From: Breviolum minutum Mf 1.05b.01
Lineage: Eukaryota > Sar > Dinophyceae > Suessiales > Symbiodiniaceae
DNA length: 64,000 bases
Direction: 5' to 3'
NCBI GenBank assembly: GCA_000507305.1
Contig: DF239345.1
Span: 50,767 to 114,766 of the forward strand
Part shown: in pieces, positions 24,001 through 37,200 of the stretch
Position numbering within the stretch: the first letter of the stretch is position 1
Layout: each line of letters opens with the position of its first letter
Program-made: the position numbers and the translations under genes
The notes under the pieces: generated by a model
Databases searched by the model: none
Seen by the model: only the letters and a program-made list of their open reading frames with translations
What the model was told of the DNA's origin: nothing

Positions 24001-27000
24001 TCTAGAATTGAAACGGATGTGTGGCATCAAAATAAAATACAATATTCCATCATGGGGATACATGAAAAAACCTTTGCTATTATCTATCGTATTATACGAT
24101 GACGATACTTATTATAGAAATGAATGTATTGAAGAAACATATCATAGCTGATCAATGGTCATCCCACCCGTTACATGGGTTCTTTTCATGGTGGTCTGAT
24201 GAAAGTGTCTGTGTGTGTGCCGACCTATGTCCCAAACATTCCCAAATCCACTACCAGTGAAGATGCATCAACTATATAATTCAGGTTGATTCAATCTTGA
24301 AAAAAACTGCCCCCAAATACAGCCCATCAGCATTAGCCGTAACACCTGAAAGCCTCCATTAAAATCAGGTGCGTCATACCAAGCCTATATAGTTTCGGGG
24401 AAGGTATTGAATTTGACATCAGCTGCCATTTTTTTGGGGGTGATTTCTGGTATCAACGACAAACAACGGCGATTCGCGATCAGTCCAATCCCAGGGCTCC
24501 CTGCAACGTTCTGCGAGGTTCCGGGTATCTGGTGCCCACACTGACGCCACTGACGTCAAAGGTCAGGTCGCAAATGAGGTGGAAATCCTGAGATACCCAT
24601 ACTGATGGACAAAAATGTTGGCGGGCATCTGTTGGTGTCTAAGTTGGATACTGTTATCCTGGGATTTCACAAAGATTTTGTCCATCAACTGCATATATTT
24701 CACGAAAATATGCAAGGATTCCGGTGGCGCTCGTTTCATTAAAACCAGTTCCTTCTCCGGACTCTGGGGCATTGGGTCTGGGAAAAGTACAAAAAGTATA
24801 AGTATATATAAGTAAATCTATCTAAGTAGTTATCTGCTTGGTTCCCGAGCTCCTCAAAATATCAAGTGTTGATTAGAGTCATGGTAATGACATTGTCCGA
24901 TCTCTCTCTCTCTCTCTTTCTTTGTGCAAATTTTAGTGGATATCTTAACGTGGTAACAGTGCACGCGTTATTTTGTGAGGGATTGTGAGGGCAACATTGC
25001 ATGAGCTGTCACGACTGTTGCTTCTCTGACGACTGGATGAGGCCCACTTTTCGGCAAAATAAAGATAAATTGAATGGCAAAATCTCAGCCCTTTTCCATA
25101 TCTTTTATCTTGTAATAAATCATATCAGATCTTCATTGTTCCCATATATCCAAAAAATCACACCGACACCCATCTAGCCACAATGTTTCTTGAACAATCC
25201 AAACAAAAAAAACAATCACACACACATTTTGGATATTCACAACGAAATACACCGACTTCGACAGCTTCTCTCCAACCACGGCACAGTATTACTATTTTGA
25301 AGGACTTCCTTGGAAAATAAATGTTGCTCCGTTCCAATGACTGTAGAATCACGGATCAGCTGAAGACTCCCATCACCTGCAGGTCACAAAGCTCACCCAA
25401 GGGGAACAACCATGGTGGCAATGAACTTTATGTCTTATCATACCAGGATACTCCAAGTTTTTGTCAGCATGTTTGAGCCCTAAGGGATTGCTTCGTGACA
25501 GCCTACATTTATTTGGAACTGGGCAATCTAGCTAGTCAGTTTTGGTGCAGAACATATAACTACATCAAGCAAAGGGCAAAAGACCGAGGACCAACTGATT
25601 TTCTGGAAACTGGATGAGGGGCGAACTTCTTCAAAGACTAGGGTCTTGGAAAAAACTTCTATAATAATCCTTTTTTCCGCCAGATCCGCTCAGTTGGCTC
25701 TGTGGGAATCATTTTTTGACTCCCAAGTAGTGAGAGGATGATCTTGTGCCCTGCTTCTCTCCCAAGTTTTCCAATGGCCATTTGGTAACACTTCTACCAG
25801 TTCCAATCTTAGCTCTTGAGCTGCTTGGTAGTGACTTTGACTGTGCATTTCCATCTCTTTCAACATCAGCAAGGCCATCGGGTACTGTCTGCAACGACAG
25901 CATGAACGCACGACGCTGAAGTAGGCGCTGGTTTGGGGTACAACGTGTTTGGACCGCAAGTCTCGCAAAAGGTCGACAGCATGTTCCCATTGATTTGCGA
26001 AACCACAAGCACTGATGAACTCATTGTGTGTTTCCTCCGGTAAGGTGGTATTCTTTCCCAACTCCGTGCGCATTTGTCGAAAAGTCTCCAATGCCAAGTC
26101 GATGGAGCTGACGTGAAGAGCGGCCTCAATCAAGGCCGCATAGCAGCTCACGTCCATCACCACGCCACGACGTTTCATCTCCTCAGCAGCTCGGAACGCT
26201 TGAGTGCATCGACCTTTCTTCCCCAAATTGCACATGAGCCGCAAGTAATGCCGCTTTATCGTCATGGATGGATCCTTCAACATCTGTTCCTTTGCCATGT
26301 GATCACCTGAATGTTGCAAGGTGACATCTTGCAGACTATGTGTCCACCATTGGTACTCCGTTCCACCTTTAGGGATCAAGTTCAGCTCCATCAGCCAGCT
26401 TGTGGGCTTAAGGGGGAGATCACAGGGAGCCAAAACACTTCGATGCCAACCCACACTGGTTTTTTTTTTTTTAGGGGGGGGGGGGGATGATGGGGGGATG
26501 AACATCAGCATATCACCATCTACTTATGTTTTCAGCCAAATTTGGCGATAAAAACGGAACTCATACATTGGCAGTTTGGTTGCGATATTGACTCTACCAA
26601 GCCCCCAAATTCCCGAAAGATGGCGACAAAATGCAACACAACTCCGTTGGTACAACTAGCCTGTAGCGTTTTTCTGCGATGCGCTTCATTTAGAAGCCAT
26701 TCAAATAAGTGATGCTGATGGAAGAAATCCNTGGATGGGGGATGAACATCAGCATATCACCATCTACTTATGTTTTCAGCCAAATTTGGCGATAAAAACG
26801 GAACTCATACATTGGCAGTTTGGTTGCGATATTGACTCTACCAAGCCCCCAAATTCCCGAAAGATGGCGACAAAATGCAACACAACTCCGTTGGTACAAC
26901 TAGCCTGTAGCGTTTTTCTGCGATGCGCTTCATTTAGAAGCCATTCAAATAAGTGATGCTGATGGAAGAAATCCTTCACCAGTTTGAGAGGAGGTTTATT

Positions 27001-30000
27001 ATCCCATGTTTTGTAGGGGTTATCATGTTTTATATTTTTCTAAAAAACACACAAAAAATGCATTTTCAGGTGGTTGGCAATGAAATTTCAGAAAAAACAT
27101 CCAACACCTGGACAACTTTTGGGGAGCCAACTCTGCTGGATCTTGGAACCCCCCAAGCCAAGCAACAGAGTTGTGTGCGAGCAGTTTGTTCAAAGGGGAA
27201 GGTCCAACATATTCCCAGTTTCAACAAACACTCACCATTTGGGGTTATTGAACTCCATACCGGTTAATTAATTCATACCTAAACCAGTTGATGTGGCAAA
27301 TTTTCATAAATTTTCCGCATTTTTTGCCTATCAACTAACAAAATTCTTTGTAAATTTGAATAGTTCATCAAAAAGATGCAAACGCTCGAACAATGAATTA
27401 ATGCCTACTCCCCTAAGCAATTGTATACCAATAAAAACCACCTCTTTCCCCTGCAACTATACCAGTTTTGGGTCAAACCCCACGTCAAAACCACGTTTTT
27501 TGGGCGGCAACTTACCCCCGCCTGTAATCAACGCCGCGATGCGGGTTCCTTCCGTGAAACGTGCCGAGGTGGTACCTCAAACCCCAAAAAGGATGGACGT
27601 CCGTTCTATGGGAAGAGTTGAGTTGATGTGGTACATGTTTACTACCAGTATATCTGTACAAATGTATAATTATAATATATATATATACTGTCGAAAATGC
27701 AATTGCAAATGCAATGGCCATGTCTACTAATTTTTGTTGGGGGTGGAGTATGTTCAAATTAGGGTATTGCTACGGTTGATCCTAGGTGTCTTTTTGTTCT
27801 TTGTTAGGAAGGAATCCTGCTCAGGTCTCTTGAAGATCCACCTTCTTGGGGCAACTTCACCACTGACCGTAGTAATGACTGCCTTCCTATCAGAATACAG
27901 ACATCCACAAAATTCAGAGTGAACTCTGCTAAAATATGATGCGAAAGACAAAGGAAGTAAAGGGCATAGTCTACAACAAAAAGAAAAAATAGAAATACCT
28001 CTTCGCGTAAAATTTGCTTGAACGCAATGAGTGCTGCTCATGAGAGTATGTTTGGGGATGCCCAATGAAATCTAGCCAGACACATGGATGCATGTACACA
28101 TTGACCTTAAGAAATTACTACTCGATATCTTAATTTCTCAAAATGCAAACTATTGACATCAAGTTCTTAATTGTTAAAAGTTGTTACATGGTTGTTACTA
28201 TCACATTCATTGTTGTTACTGCTATGATACCCCAGTTCCAAATGTTCCCACAACTGCTTGGTGTGCCACCAAGATGCAGTAAGGAACACCACTGATGCAA
28301 TCCTCAGAATTTAATGTTCTCTGACTGGAAGATTAGGGTTGTTTATGGTGGTTTACTACATGCTGTACTGTGGTTTGTAGCCAACACGAGTAAGCGACCT
28401 TGAGGTTTATAAACATGAGGTTGTGAGCGATGTGATGATGATCAAAAAACACAAAAAAAATATAGATCCATGAACCAATGTATATGTGCAATTGAAGCCC
28501 ATATATGATAGATGATGATATTTCACTTTAGCGACCATGCCTATTTATATTTATATATATGAATAAATATAAACACACATTTAATATTATTACATATCTG
28601 CATGCACCAGATACAAATACATAAAAAAATCTACAATGTCGAGATAGAGAAAGACTCGAATCTGGAAAATGCAAGAACATGAAACATAATCCTTGAACAA
28701 TATAGTTGTTGTTTCAACAACGATGATCTTCCATGTTGCAACTTTCGATCTTCAAAACTTCCACCATAGTGCTTGAAACAACCCGAAAAACTATCGAACG
28801 TCCAATGCTCTTTGGTTTCTTGGAGATTTCCCCAGGTATCTCAGCTGCTCAAATGTTGTTGGGGCCCATGTTGGCCTATGTGACTTATCACTTGACACCC
28901 CTTTGCTGGAAAACGTTTCGAACTGCCAAGCAGCAGGAATCTCGGCCAAAGATACAAAGTAGCCACGTCCGCCCGGTGGCCCAGAGGACAAGTCCGGGCG
29001 TGCCGGACATACACCCAGCAAGATGCTGGTGCAACGGTCCTTACACACCTGAGGCCGATGGTGAAGAGGATTGCACGTTGAAAGAGGTGAGAAAGACATG
29101 TATCAAGATGACGCGTATACGTGTTGACCAGGATCTTTGCTTTATGTTTGTAGTATCCTTTCATGGGTACAAACCCATGGAAATTAATGCAAAAAACATT
29201 GAGGCTTCAAATGAAAAACAACGAAGACTCGGTTCTGCCAAGAAGGCCCTTGCCCAGTTTCTGCAAATGATTTAATCTAACAATCTAACAATATCACAAA
29301 ATATAAACAGTAACATATGTATGCAATATATATATATATCGTTATACGTATACATAATATACAACATTCACATAAATTTCAGCACACTAAATTAGCAAAG
29401 GCATTTCTTGTCCTCAGGTTTCCCCACTCCCTAGGCCGTATGATGTTACCTTCCAACTCCTGGATTTCACTGTTCAAAATCTCCATGTTGATCTTGTTGG
29501 TTAAGCAATCATAGCAATCCTTATGGCTTCTTACATCACGGTGAGGGAGTAGATGCACAACTCCAAGAGGAGTTGTTTAACAATAAAGGGAGCAATTTCA
29601 GAAGCCATTTGAAATCAAAACATTTGTGAGTTGTCATACTGTGGACCCATGGTGTGCAATCCTTGGAGTTCAACTCACCCATTTTCTACCTCAACAAAAA
29701 TCATCCCCATAGTATCCATGTATGGTATATCTACCTGCATTTACCATAAAAATCAACCAAATGTAGGTATAATATACCAGGACCATGGATGGTATAAGGA
29801 TCATCAACCATCTACCAGTTTGAATCACCTGTGCCAAGGGGCTGTTTCTACCACCAGCTCGGCCCAAAACTCCTGACCCGCAACTTGCCGCATGGGGAGG
29901 GCCACCAGTGGAGCTTCCGGGGCCATCATGCCTCAGAGTTTCTGAACGTAAAAAGTCCCAAGAGGTTTGAAATACCAGTTTTTATACCAGTTTTAGCCAT

Positions 30001-33000
30001 GTTTTATACCAGTTTTTTCAACCTTGAGAAAATTATACCAGTTTGTTCATACGACAGTCAATCTTGAGAAAATGAGATCTTATCTTTTATACCAGTTGAA
30101 GCCATGCGAATATAAACAAAAGCCTGGTTGCAAATCCTACTACTTGAAATCGTGCAACAGCGCCCTTATGTAAACCACTCTAACTAAAAATGGATACCCT
30201 CCAGGAAATTCACATCTCCCACCCTGGCAAAGTTCGGAAAATCATCGACTCAAATATGCCAACAAAAATCAGGAGGATATGATATGTTAAATTCCCTGGA
30301 GGCATAAAGGTACCCTATTACCACCCATGAAAATCACCAAGGAGTGGTCCGTTCCTCAAGAATCACCGAGGTGCGATGCATCCAATGTAAGGGGCAGTCT
30401 GGTTTCTCCACCCTTATGGCCTGCGGCGAAAAATCTGAGAGGAGGAAGATAACAAAACGAACAGGGTTCGTTACGATTCATTTAAAAGGGCAATAAAAAT
30501 AGATGAAGGCATATATAATCATATATACATTGGAAATATGCATAAATCTAAACGTATGTGTATATTTATATATTATATTGATAAACCTGTCTGGGTGAAT
30601 CTGGGTGAACTGTAACACTCCACAGAGTCTACACCTTCCCAAAATTGGAGGCCCCTATCAAACTGCCATATTGAGGGTGACATCATGGAACGTCATCATT
30701 TACCTCGTCATGGACCATCCTACAATAGATAGAACTATCCATGACAATGCACCGCCTACGACTTTAATGAGTATTGCTTAGCTTTTTGTTGACCTATACT
30801 TCAAATCATTGTTCTATCCACTGATAGTATTAAAATAGTTCTCAAACAATTTCAAAAATCAGTATGATACCAGTAGTGCCGCACGAGGCGGTGCCGGAAG
30901 TTTCAAAAGGTAGATGATATAATAAAAATACAACATATAAACAAAAACCTATGACTTTATATATAAATACAATTTGAAAATTCCAATTTCAAACATATCT
31001 CATCACCCCAGATGGATGCACAATACTTACTACAGCCATTAAAATTTTCCAACTTAAACCAACTCCCAACTGTTGATGCCACAAACTCACGCCTGGCGTT
31101 CATCCTTGGAAAGGCGTACAGAGCTGGTAGCAGTGAAGACGGGGAGTTCTTCCAACAAAAACCTGAGGTGTTTCTTTTTTGCGGCTTCAAGGCGAGGCAA
31201 GGCAAGTTGTTTTTGCCTTCGTTGGGTGGTTTCGTTTCAAGCCATTTGAAATCATGTGCGCAAGTCAAATTGGGAATCTTTTTTTCTGCAAGTTTCCGGT
31301 TGCAAATAAAATTGCCACCAGATAGTTTTTGTCCCCAAAGGGAGAATAGAACATGGTGATACTGGTGGAAGAAATCCCGCTAACCAGGTGGTAGATAGTT
31401 TATCCATGATTATCCCACTATTTACTAGGGTTTTAGACAAGGTAGAATCGTATGGTAAAATGGAATCATGCCTAGATTCTAGATGTCATGATATTCATGA
31501 TGAACATGAACCAAATGAGGTAATGAAAGCAAACAACTATAGCACCTCTTTTGGAAAATAGAAGCACGTCAATATTCTCTGGACCTGTCTTGGCGTGCCT
31601 AAATGAAAACGCATCTACAGTTTGGTCATGTCTCAGCAACTCAGCAACTGGACATGAAGTGCAGAGCGTGGTCATGTCCGCCCACAATTTCAACTGCCAA
31701 GATGCTCCCAAAGCTCTTGTCGAACTACATCCCTGGAAGCTTTGAAGGATGGTCAAATACACATTCACACACACCTTCCTCTAACCTCTTGATAGTGTCA
31801 CACATGCCTGTCAACTGATTCTTCACCAAATCCTGATTGGAGGCATTTCTTCTAGGGTCTTCTCGCATTTTTGTTGAGATACATGAAAACCCTATGAAAA
31901 ATAGAGATGCGGTTCATGTCACCTAAAACCCTTAGCATTTATCCATAGTGACTTTGGCAACTGGTGTTCCATTATGGGCCGCCATCCCCAAATTTTGGGT
32001 TTCCAAGGTTTCCAGAGCATTTTGCCCATGTCCAGGCTCCCAAAATGGGGAATCCTTGGGAACATCCCCACCTGGACAACAAATGTCTCATTGGACCACC
32101 AGCTGCTGTGAGAGCTTGCCATTGTTGGAGGCATCGAGGGTCATAACGTTGAAGCCTGGAGAAGCTGTGACAAACCAGGTCACACTGGGACCCTACAAAG
32201 TCTGGTGATGGAACCCCAAATTTATATGTATATGTATACAGTACAAGGGGACTTAAAGTTCCAAACATCATCATAACCTTCAACTTTCTTCAACAAAAAA
32301 AATCGGACAGCTGAATGAACATCCAGAATACATACTACCCAGCGATTATAAATGACATTGATATGACGTTCCAGTTATATAAAGCAGTTTTTTTGACCAC
32401 TGCTCATGTGCCCACTGTTGGCATGCTGCTTCTTGGAATGGCAAAGCCGGAAGACACCTGCAATCTGTTTTTAAAGAACACCTGTGTACCTCTAAAGTAT
32501 ACAAACCGAGGGGCCAAATTAAACAAATGATATCTATGCACCCGCCAATCGATTTTCTGGCATATTCCTGCATTGTAGAAAAACACGTTTAAACAAATCC
32601 ATCATATCTTGGGGACAGTGTTCCCCTTGATGGGTAATGGTTTATGGGGGTCACCTTGGTTTTACCATCTCAGGCCTGAAATGGCCTGGCTAAACATCCC
32701 AAAGGCATCTAGGGGATGTCGCTTTTTTTTTATTTGTGGGCATAAGACATCAGTATAGGCTATAGGCCCTACTATCCCACATTTTGACAGTGATTGAATT
32801 GGAGACTAAGAACTGAATGGCACATATTCGAGTCATATCCTCCTGCAATTGGATTACCATTCTCAGCAAGAAATGTCTGAACTCTCAAACCAATCATGGA
32901 AGTGGACAACTCATGTTCGGTCCCCTGGAAGATGGGTGAGAGTCGACCTTTTGACGAATTCTGCAAGGCCCTCTTCACTAGTTTTTTGTTCCACTCCGAG

Positions 33001-33055
33001 GATGCTTACAAAGAGAGAGAGAGAGAGAGAGAGAGGAGGAGAGAGATAGAGNAGA

Positions 33056-33092
<37 letters not shown>

Positions 33093-34245
33093 GAGAAAGT
33101 CTTAGCTTTCTTACTTACATAATCTTTTAATCTTTCGGGGTGCTAAAAGGCCACAAAATTTAGCAAAGTAAATAAAACATACTGAACCAATAACTCATGT
33201 CTATGGCACGAAAATTTCCCAAACTTTCAAGCAAATCTGACCATCTGTCGTCTCAACTCGCTCGTTTTGTCATTGGTTCAAGGGGGATTCTGCGCCTGGC
33301 CTCCTCTTGGAACTGCTCTTTCCCTGCGGGCAACAGCGTCACCACCAGAGTTTTTGGGTTGTTTGGTGTCACGAAATCAATAGCAAAGCTGGGGAAAACT
33401 AACATGACAATCGAAAAGCCTTCATTTTTCAAATCATTTTACCCTTACTCATATGTTTTTTCTAGATTTGACCGTGAAACTCAGTTTTCCAAGGGTTTTC
33501 CAGTAGATCAGGAGCTGATCCATCCTGGAAAAACGCTGGGAAACCATGTTAACAACTTCCAAACACCGAAAATCGTTGCACCTCTTCCACTGACAAAGCT
33601 CGGAACATGGCGGCCATGAAGGTTGAGAAAGGGACGTGCCAAAAATCTATCCAGGGACACCATTTGAATGCTACCGGGGGGATATTTGGAATCAGAATCA
33701 ACATGTTATATATATATATATAATTATATATATATATAATAAAAAAATCTACAAAAATAAAGATATATGTCTACATTGTATATCATATATATATATAAGG
33801 TAAAACTAACTCACTACTTAGAAGCCAGAATTCAAGCTATATGGATGCAAGTATGGCTCGATTTCACAACATCGCTGTCACAAACAGCACTGTAGGCTTA
33901 CACAGCCCTTCTTTGGTATACATGGTTGTGGGACCTTGTAAAATCACTTAAAACTTTACCTGCTGTTACTGGCTGCTAATTGAAGACCTGTGTAGTCTTG
34001 CTGTGCAAATCTATGCTAGATGCGCATACCTGTACAGAGATATTGGGGCAATTGAAACTTTGCACGTTCATCATTCCTTCATGTCCTCTTCAATTGAGCC
34101 ACGATAACACGATGTCAAGAAAAGAAGCTTGATCAATTTCAGCCTTCCAGTACTGACTTCAGCATCATCATCACCATAATCGCCATCATCATCACCATCA
34201 TCATCGTCATTGTCATCATCATCACCACATCCACATCCACATCCA

Positions 34246-34298
<53 letters not shown>

Positions 34299-37200
34299 CC
34301 ATCTTCATCATCATCTTCTTCTTCCATGAATCATGAAACTCAACAAGCGTGGCACTGCCACGAACGGAGACACGCGTTTTTTTTTGGTCATCATTGTTCG
34401 AGGCCATGTCCAGGAGCCGTCACGGTCCTCAACGACTGACCGGACTACCCGAGGTGGATCCATAGTGCGATGTAATACCTCATGCCTTCACTGTCATGAT
34501 GAAGTTTTACAATCTAAGGCCTCAACATTTTGAAGAATTGGCTTCCTACAGCAATGATGAAACATGTAACTGTTCAGTACCTCCCTGACTATTTGATTCT
34601 TTACAATGGTACTGTGGTATCATGTTCCACTGAACCATGATAGCTGTTCTTTTGAAAGAACTCCTGTTACAAAAGCCTGAAAATTTAGAAATCCTTACCC
34701 TTACTCCAGCAATCATGGAAGTGGAAACCTATCGTATGTTAAAGCTAACTCATCTTGGAGGGGAAACCATTTTCCACTTCCATGATTATTGTGGGAGGAA
34801 GAGTCATTTTATTTGGAAAACGTTGGAACAAAATTCAGGTTTTGTTGGGCTTCAAGTTCTCAGACCAAGTGTCATGCGGCAGCCTGTGGATTGGAGTTTC
34901 AATTCATCACCTGGGATGATAAGACGGTCAAAAAAAACGTCTCAAAACAAGTTCAATCCTCCAAGTAGCTCAAAAAGACACTTAGATCACATAGTTTCTC
35001 TCCTAATGATGCAACAAACAATTGAAAGAAGCCAATTGCAGGTTTTTTAGATGTGTTGTTGCCCCTCTTTTGTGCATCATAAGTAACAAGCAAAGCATCC
35101 TTTCCGCACAAGTCACGGTGTTTTTCAGTGACATCCTGGATATGCTTCAAACGACCGGCTTCTTCTTGTAGAAATGTTGTGATCGCATCACCCATTTTTT
35201 CATCTTTGGAGTCTTTCATCCACAAATCTGGCCATGACCTTACAACAAGCATAGGGCTTGTTGAGAGAAACCGGCTGAACACAATAATCGCAAAAACCCC
35301 AAGGGATCATATATATATATATATGTATGTTGTATATATTTATAAAGATGGATAGAAAAAGAATACACACGCACACACACACACACATATGTATATATAT
35401 ATATATATACATATTCCAACCCATTGGGGGAATATTTTTCAGTGAATCGAATATGGAAGTCAGCTGGATTCAGTGGTAAGGAATGGTACTTATCGCTTCT
35501 CTAGAAGCTGTTGTCCTATAGCCGCTATGCCCTTATTCCCTCGAGGTTCATTGAAAAAGAAATGTATTTTGAGGATACTATGATTACTACGGTGCCACTA
35601 ATGCTGTTTCTCATGACAGCAGGTTTCCAAATTAGCATCTTGCAGCTGGATCTTTGGTGAAGTTTCGAAGTTCGGAATCGAAGGTACCAAATCTCATTTG
35701 CAGCCAAATGAAATTCACAGATAGATTTCCCCCCCTTCAACCCCCCCCCTTAAGAAATAACCTTGCATTAACCCCAAATCAAGATAATTAAGGGAAAATT
35801 CAAGGATAAATCATGGACCTATAACTAGTTGCAATGCAATAATACTTTACAGCATAGATCACATAGCTTGCAACCCCAGAAGGCCACCAAAAAAGGCAGA
35901 TTTTTTGGGAAAACTGCAGCATAACAGCTAGCCCCTGAAGAGATGCCATCTCAAAAGAGGAAACAATCGTCTTCCAATCATCCAGGATCCATTGCATCAT
36001 CAACACAAACAATACAGAGCTATAGGTATCTATAGGTTATAAGGAGAATCCCTGAAAATTACCATGTGTATTGTTTGATTTCCCCCAAAAGTATCCAAAA
36101 GTGGCTAATTTAATGACCCCTGTCATCATCTATCGGCCCACACTTCTTCGTGCAAGTCAAGGGGACGTGGTTTCCAAATGTTTCAGCTCGGCTAAGGTCT
36201 TCTCAATCTCCTCCAATGATGTTGAAGCCTCACCCCGACACACAAATAGGTCAACAACAGGAGAAGGAGTCCGCCACCTTTCCATTGTACTGGTTGCTTA
36301 ATAGGGATCCTTATAATGGTTTATTATAATCTCTAGAAAACCTGGTAGTATAATCCCCTACATAACCCAACCAACCAGGGTTTTTTTCACGGCTCAATTG
36401 TTTCCAGGTTACAAAAGTAGAATTTTCATTGCAGTCAATGCCGTCGTCTTGAACAAAAATTGTCTCTTTCGCATGTAGTTCAGGAGTGGAATCACAAGCA
36501 AACTACAAGATCGCTTTCAAAGTGTACCATGCAGCTATATGCCGCACTGCGCTTTGTCTTTTTCCAAGGATACACTTTAGAAATGTGGTTCCTCTATGAT
36601 TCATGAAAGTCAATGGTAATCAGTGCGCCATTGAAAGTCTTGGTAAATGGCAGCGTCTCAACACGTAAAAAGCCTAGATGTAATCTTTCAGTGATGTTTC
36701 TCCAATAAAATAAGCCAAGGGTGCCTACTTCCGTAAGAATTTTGGGGGTAATCGTGGTCACTCTGAGCCCATCCAGGAAGAAAACATGCCCCCCCAAAGC
36801 AAAACTCACATCCAAGACAAATCACTCAAGATCAGACTTTTCTCTGCCAGGGAACCCTGGCGAAACTACTCTAAACAATCCTAAAACGCCCAGCCTGCTG
36901 CAGTTCTGCTGTAATGCTAGCACACTGCGATGTTAATGTCTGAGTCCGATGTGGTCTGGATGCAGTGGCACTCTGTGCTCCCGTCGTTACCAAGGCAACG
37001 GTGAAAAGAATGAGCATTCCATCAGGCAACGGGTCCCTTGTGTGGCGTACAACTTTCAGGCAGTTCAAAGTGTGAATTAAAGTAATAATGAATGGTTATT
37101 TAACACAAACAAAATCCACAAGGACAATGAGCCAAATAGCTTCATGGTTTGGCGACATTGTGACATTTTGTTGAGCGTTTTTTGGGCAATCTGCCTGGGT

